Shown here piece after piece: positions 6,801 to 7,591 of a DNA stretch of 7,591 bases. The stretch covers positions 1-7,591 of the forward strand of contig JBEIJQ010000146.1 of assembly GCA_040380145.1 (NCBI GenBank), given 5' to 3'. Every line of letters begins with the position of its first letter. Within the stretch, counting starts at the first letter, position 1. The notes under the pieces are model-generated. The model made no database searches. It saw only the letters and a program-made list of their open reading frames with translations, and was not told the DNA's origin. Origin of the DNA: JBEIJQ01 sp040380145 (GTDB lineage Bacteria > Bacteroidota > Bacteroidia > Chitinophagales > Saprospiraceae). A program made the translations under genes and the position numbers.

Positions 6801-7591
6801 TTCGGGTGGATCCATTTCTTTTTATTTGAAAATAGGAAACGGAAACGGGTCTTGCGAAGCAGCGGATTTTGGAGAAGATGTCGTGTTGGAATACAGCAAC
6901 AATGGTGGGGCGTTTGCCATCTTGAGCACCTACAATACGGGGGGCGCTTACGCCAATTTCACCTTGGTGAACGAGAACATTCCCTTGGCGGCCCAAAGCG
7001 TGAACACCGTGTTCCGCTTGCGCCAGTTGGCGAACTCGGGAAGTTGTTGTGATCACTGGTCGGTGGACGATTTCTCCATCGCTCTTGGGGCCAACAACGT
7101 GGTCTGTAGCGGATTGAGGTCTTCTGCCTTTATTGATGTGATATCGCCGGCGGGAGCGACCGCCGGGAGCAACTCTCCCATGTGTATCGGCCAAAACATT
7201 GGACTGAACGCCACGGGCGGGGTTTCTTATGTTTGGTCTTATCCCGACGGCGGGGGCAGTTTTTCCCAAAATCCCACGCGGTTCTTGGCCGGTCCGGGCA
7301 TGTCGGGAACCTACACGGTGACCGTCACGGACGCCGGTGGTTGCACGGCAACGGCTTCGACTGTTGTGACGGTGAACGGCCTGCCCACGGCCGCAATCAC
7401 GGCCTCCGGCCCCGTATCGTTCTGCGACGGCGGCTCGGTGGATCTGACGGCCGGCGGTGGGATTTCCTACGCTTGGAGCACGGGCGAGGTGACGGATGCC
7501 ATCACGGCCTCTTCCACCGGCAATTATCAGGTGACGGTGACGGACGCCAACGGTTGCACTGCTTTTGCGCAGCAATTTGTGCAGGAAAATG
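781..7591 (+). CDS. Giant modular secreted surface protein (adhesin-like, beta-helix/CARDB/Ig_7 repeats), 3' end outside window
   Basis: The frame is open for 2270 codons with no stop and runs off the right edge, so the protein is C-terminally incomplete here. The ATG at 781 is chosen because the nearest in-frame stop upstream is TGA 706-708, no other in-frame ATG lies between, and it gives a clean signal peptide. No Shine-Dalgarno motif precedes it; the last 15 bases are pyrimidine-rich, which is common in Bacteroidota. The mature chain is built almost wholly of beta modules: jelly-roll, three CARDB domains alternating with two right-handed beta-helices, then Ig_7 and SprB/PKD-like Ig domains, two of them carrying inserted domains. 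No catalytic motif is seen. Known relatives of this architecture are exported Bacteroidota surface proteins, often type IX secretion substrates, so adhesion or glycan binding at the cell surface is inferred, not shown. The beta-helices could instead be a lyase-like fold, but no active site was recognised. Confidence 0.95.
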   Translation, partial: MKSFFQKNLLSMALLLTMVSLSSAQVNVTLGSGVAVTNGYTPSPINIYYRSHHAQIVYTAAEITAAGGYGGVISHLGFYVEGAPTYDLPNFTVKMKHTAAADVSAGHDAGPYATVFYSGNYSPVPGGFDMLDLDTDFTWNGVDNILVDVCFSTVPAYLATGTIRYYSEPNGYRYFWNDNVNTCDYGTSSISADKPQLRLTFQPNAPDDAAVFSIDGLAPVCPGAHPIAATVRNAGNNALTSFDVSCSIGGVSFGTVHYTGSLSPAQTVQVVFPGTHVFAAGATESVVVTLSNPNGVADGNNSNDQQSLSVTPSMSGSYTIGGTSPDYATFAAAIADLTTYGVCGPVTFNVRNGTYNERVVVPPINGTSVANMVAFQSESGDSSTVTLAYNGFSGYYPAWTFNGADFIKLRKMTVSSVGSYSYTVLLQPGSTYNLIEHCVIVADPVQYYTTLSGIYMDYNANTSHHLMIRNNRIEGGGYGIYLYGDFGNKVSNVQITGNVINHPYVGGIYMYSLNAPVVRRNVVTAHAMSSGFEGMSLQYLDGASVVEGNRVHAGNNGVAFYLNLFGTAGNRARVFNNFGYATGSGAASTLARVTGDFVDVYHNTFRQASSHSNSVAYNFEFYGSSMDVRNNIFANMGGGAAVLVSCFCGSMVLDHNNYYSTGGLVGRNNGMTYYPTLADWRSFTGQEANGLSVEPYFTTADGPSVAQSQLNAAGAALGLADDIDGDARSLSTPDIGCDEFSVPAVDAGVVSLLQPGVPPIAAGVYNVNAVLRNFGTDPLASATVEWTLNGVAQAPFTWTGTLNANQTDTVQLGSIGLAAGVYNHLVAYTTDPNGLTDPLALNDTADVELMAALCGTYTIGGASPDFATFADATRALTLAGVACPVVFEVRNGTYNEKFTLESAVPGADATDRVTFRSESGDSSLVVLSFDAYGTKPATLYLDDASYLTFHRITVEALGGGGYRRTVQMKGQSDHVRFEHCVFRTGAAYCGSCNTFALVLGEPDNMGFAPQQVSFEGSKFINGDYGIYFSSGGSNGFRAVGNEFSGAYRSGIYLSNFSDVEIRENLFGSAPGLYQSYFAIDLNYCNTGIVIDANRIVGHQFYGYGVNLYYSGTGSPVMFSNNFVQGGSASGSFVGLYAYGSPVSVYHNTFRTYSSGSDAVLYQAYSDLSLKNSVLANESNGKMIYVVGSGYVYDFDHNDYFGGGAQFGYFNYTTSSNFVDWQTLTGQETHSLNQDPAFSAPGSYVVNNNALNAAGTPLVSVPNDIEGEPRDGVNPDMGCDEFVGSTADVGVTAITSPADGCNLGGPQTVTVSIANLGSDPQTGFDVAFALNGTTVAAENVGALIVAPGATESYTFAAALTFPGTGLHHVTAWTSLGGDSYLVNDTTALPVNYSVPPTLVLSEDTVRVCPGNTAEFFASGATTYLWSTGAATSGIQVSPLVNTSYTVTATGLPGCTASATVWAEMLSIPTAPSANDTTLCAALPLTLTAVSTSGLPDPELYWFDAPTGGQLLATGAGYSLTPSQTDTFYVQEGLASGSFTVNNLGGTATFVDHNSNSGDDRGGIAVTPQYVYVVGDWATVRMNASDLSGQTSLSIRDGIFVDLATGNLFTWLDGTNPLNLNLGTPATFSQFQRMDDLLGLTGSPVTLSQTLPLTYGSGMFSGTGYLLYFENGSNNIYRIDLASGIVTTVGNLDLSDLYPTENWASWGWAEYDGSVYRVVYRSGNDIIKREVATGTAGTLQAYGYLGDVANIVYSPWHNRMYFHTESNTAITPGGEILAYVSGSHTSLSGTCAGPRTEVVMTVLSTPAAPTVHSDTTVCQGQSVSLSAVSNSGEPAPTFGWYDADNGGNLVFTGENYSFAPAVTQTLFVQENGAGACNSPRTPVIVTVIPIPAAPSVGAPASVCTGASATLTASGTATTFEWYDAAAGGILLHTGASYVTPPLNAPTTVWVQGINLASVEDNFDGGIDPLVFTSVVGGSSDIGCGSVSGNALYFNGNGSREASTVTLNTSSGGSISFYLKIGNGNGSCEAADFGEDVVLEYSNNGGAFAILSTYNTGGAYANFTLVNENIPLAAQSVNTVFRLRQLANSGSCCDHWSVDDFSIALGANNVVCSGLRSSAFIDVISPAGATAGSNSPMCIGQNIGLNATGGVSYVWSYPDGGGSFSQNPTRFLAGPGMSGTYTVTVTDAGGCTATASTVVTVNGLPTAAITASGPVSFCDGGSVDLTAGGGISYAWSTGEVTDAITASSTGNYQVTVTDANGCTAFAQQFVQEN
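853..1386 (+). other. N-terminal jelly-roll-like domain (residues 25-202)
   Basis: The segment has alternating hydrophobic strands with the motif order HHAQIVYTAAEI, GGVISHLGFYV, NFTVKMKHT, FTWNGVDNILVDVCF and DKPQLRLTF. From memory this matches an N-terminal beta-sandwich seen in many Bacteroidota secreted proteins with T9SS sorting domains (a query/starter pattern such as 'QIYLASEI...FVWDGTSNLLVQVCF...RPNMRF'). Cys150 and Cys183 are the only cysteines and sit where that family has a pair, so a disulfide is likely. Function is unknown; a binding role at the exposed end of the fibre is an inference. Confidence 0.6.
1399..3000 (+). repeat. Tandem module copy 1: CARDB domain 1 plus right-handed beta-helix 1 (residues 207-740)
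   Basis: Residues 207-310 form a CARDB-type Ig-like domain: DDAAV start, PIAATVRNAGNNAL core strand, end at NSNDQQSLSV. Residues 314-740 form a beta-helix. It opens with YTIGGTSPDYATF and NVRNGTYNE, then QSESGDSS, then repeated N/G turns such as MIRNNRIEGGGYGIYLYG and VQITGNVI, the type of coil found in right-handed parallel beta-helix families. It closes with a LDHNNYY stretch and DIDGDARS...PDIGCDEF. The copy aligns over its full length with the next 540 residues. At the DNA level the openings at 1732 and 3349 match at 35 of 42 bases (counted by eye), so the duplication is diverged but recognisable. No catalytic triad was recognised. Confidence 0.8.
3013..4623 (+). repeat. Tandem module copy 2: CARDB domain 2 plus right-handed beta-helix 2 (residues 745-1281)
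   Basis: Residues 745-850 repeat the CARDB plan (VDAGVVSL, YNVNAVLRNFGTDPL, end at LNDTADVEL). Residues 853-1281 repeat the beta-helix plan (YTIGGASPDFATF, EVRNGTYNE, FRSESGDSS, RFEHC, GNEFSG, VYHNTF, FDHNDYF, TGQETHSL, NDIEGEPRD...PDMGCDEF). In the 42-residue opening, 29 positions are identical to copy 1 by eye. Landmarks are offset by 539-544 residues: opening 539, EHC cysteine 542, YHNTF 544, closing cysteine 541. This copy has extra cysteines, Cys989, Cys992 and Cys1084, that copy 1 lacks at matching places. The role is likely structural: a long rigid stalk. Confidence 0.8.
4636..4953 (+). other. CARDB domain 3 (residues 1286-1391)
   Basis: The segment ADVGVTAITSP, then QTVTVSIANLGSDPQTGFDV, then NDTTALPV follows the same strand plan as CARDB domains 1 and 2. 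Asp207, Asp746 and Asp1287 are equivalent starts, spaced 539 and 541 residues. It closes the C-H-C-H-C series, so each beta-helix is flanked by CARDB domains. What follows is not a third helix but the Ig-like region, which suggests that the helix-CARDB unit was the duplicated piece. Confidence 0.7.
4960..5172 (+). other. SprB/PKD-like Ig domain (residues 1394-1464)
   Basis: The domain has the usual plan of these Bacteroidota repeats: VCPGNTAEFFASGATTYLWSTG, then NTSYTVTATGLPGCTASATV. Cys1407 and Cys1453 are at the positions that form the domain disulfide in the family. It is a linker or stalk domain between the beta-helix part and the Ig_7 part. Confidence 0.65.
5176..6183 (+). other. Ig_7-like domain A, split by a propeller-like insert (residues 1466-1801)
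   Basis: The Ig_7 signature is visible on both sides of the insert: TTLCAALPLTLTAVS, YWFDAPTGGQLLATG and TFYVQEG come before it, and GTCAGPRTEVVMTV after it. Compared with intact domain B, the break lies just before the strand carrying the second cysteine (Cys1478 and Cys1789, 311 residues apart, against 58 in domain B). The insert, about residues 1533-1785 (5377-6135), has repeated strands: GGIAVTPQYVYVVGDWATV, DGIFVDLATGNLFTWLDG, NNIYRIDLASGIVTTVG, NWASWGWAEYDGSVYRVVYR and IVYSPWHNRMYFH. The aromatic-rich 'read-out' strands look like beta-propeller blades, but blade number cannot be settled by eye. Confidence 0.65.
6187..6438 (+). other. Ig_7-like domain B, uninterrupted (residues 1803-1886)
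   Basis: The complete motif order is TTVCQGQSVSLSAVS, GWYDADNGGNLVFTG, YSFAPAVTQTLFVQE, ACNSPRTPVIVTV. Cys1816 and Cys1874 are the paired cysteines. It serves as the reference for where domains A and C are interrupted. Confidence 0.75.
6442..7143 (+). other. Ig_7-like domain C, split by a reelin-like jelly-roll insert (residues 1888-2121)
   Basis: The first part of the Ig_7 fold is ASVCTGASATLTASG, EWYDAAAGGILLHTG and TTVWVQGIN. The last strand, VVCSGLRSSAFIDV, comes after a 150-residue insert (about residues 1955-2104, 6643-7092). The insert has the order of a reelin subrepeat: EDNFDGG, GCGSVSGNALYFNGNGSREA, SISFYLKIG, GEDVVLEYSNNGGAFAIL, VFRLRQLANSG, DHWSVDDFSIAL. Cys1901 and Cys2109 should pair across the insert. 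Reelin-type jelly rolls in bacterial surface proteins are thought of as binding modules; ligand unknown. Confidence 0.7.
7150..7590 (+). other. Two further SprB/PKD-like Ig domains (residues 2124-2270, second one possibly incomplete)
   Basis: The first domain runs from SPMCIGQNIGLNATGG through SYVWSYPDGGG to GTYTVTVTDAGGCTATAS (Cys2135, Cys2188). The second runs from FCDGGSVDLTAGGG through SYAWSTGE to NYQVTVTDANGCT (Cys2215, Cys2259) and meets the window edge. The xYTVTVTDxxGC ending is the hallmark of the SprB-type repeat of gliding and surface proteins in this phylum. The regular spacing suggests more copies, and eventually a sorting domain, beyond 7591. Confidence 0.7.

Noticed and set aside
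1..7591. CRISPR array, insertion sequence, toxin-antitoxin or phage-defence module
   Set aside because: No short regularly spaced identical repeats, transposase, terminal repeats with target duplication, or small operonic gene pairs were found on either strand.

Overview
The window looks like a piece of a Bacteroidota chromosome. The evidence is one giant secreted surface protein built from modules typical of that phylum (CARDB-type Ig domains, right-handed beta-helices, Ig_7-type and SprB/PKD-like Ig repeats, a reelin-like jelly roll). In addition, the gene has no Shine-Dalgarno sequence and sits behind an AT-rich leader with a Bacteroidota-type promoter candidate. Coding GC is clearly higher than in the leader, so this is a relatively GC-rich member of the phylum. 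Genus cannot be read from the sequence.

Positions 1-780 are AT-rich and hold no convincing gene. They contain two diverged direct copies of an intergenic element (about 43-228 and 369-546, roughly 330 bp apart). Each copy carries a 12-bp stem closed by the same CCG loop (155-181 and 488-514). The two stems differ in sequence but both stay fully paired through two compensatory base-pair changes and two G.U-tolerated changes, the pattern of a selected RNA structure transcribed from the + strand. A T/A-rich perfect inverted repeat follows each copy at a similar distance (264-287 and 599-614). A promoter candidate lies at 705-734.

From 781 to the window end, a single + strand frame stays open for 2270 codons and runs off the right edge. 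Protein order: signal peptide (1-24); N-terminal jelly-roll-like domain (25-202); CARDB 1 (207-310); beta-helix 1 (314-740); CARDB 2 (745-850); beta-helix 2 (853-1281); CARDB 3 (1286-1391); an SprB-like Ig domain (1394-1464); three Ig_7-like domains (1466-1801, 1803-1886, 1888-2121); then two more PKD/SprB-like Ig domains (2124-2270, continuing). The CARDB plus beta-helix pair is a tandem duplication with a period of 539-544 residues. The first and third Ig_7 domains are each split in the same loop by a foreign domain: a propeller-like domain in one and a reelin-like jelly roll in the other.

The protein is best read as a very large exported adhesin or carbohydrate-binding surface protein, probably a type IX secretion substrate. 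The C-terminal sorting domain that would settle this lies outside the window. No second gene, RNA gene, CRISPR array, insertion sequence or defence system is visible.
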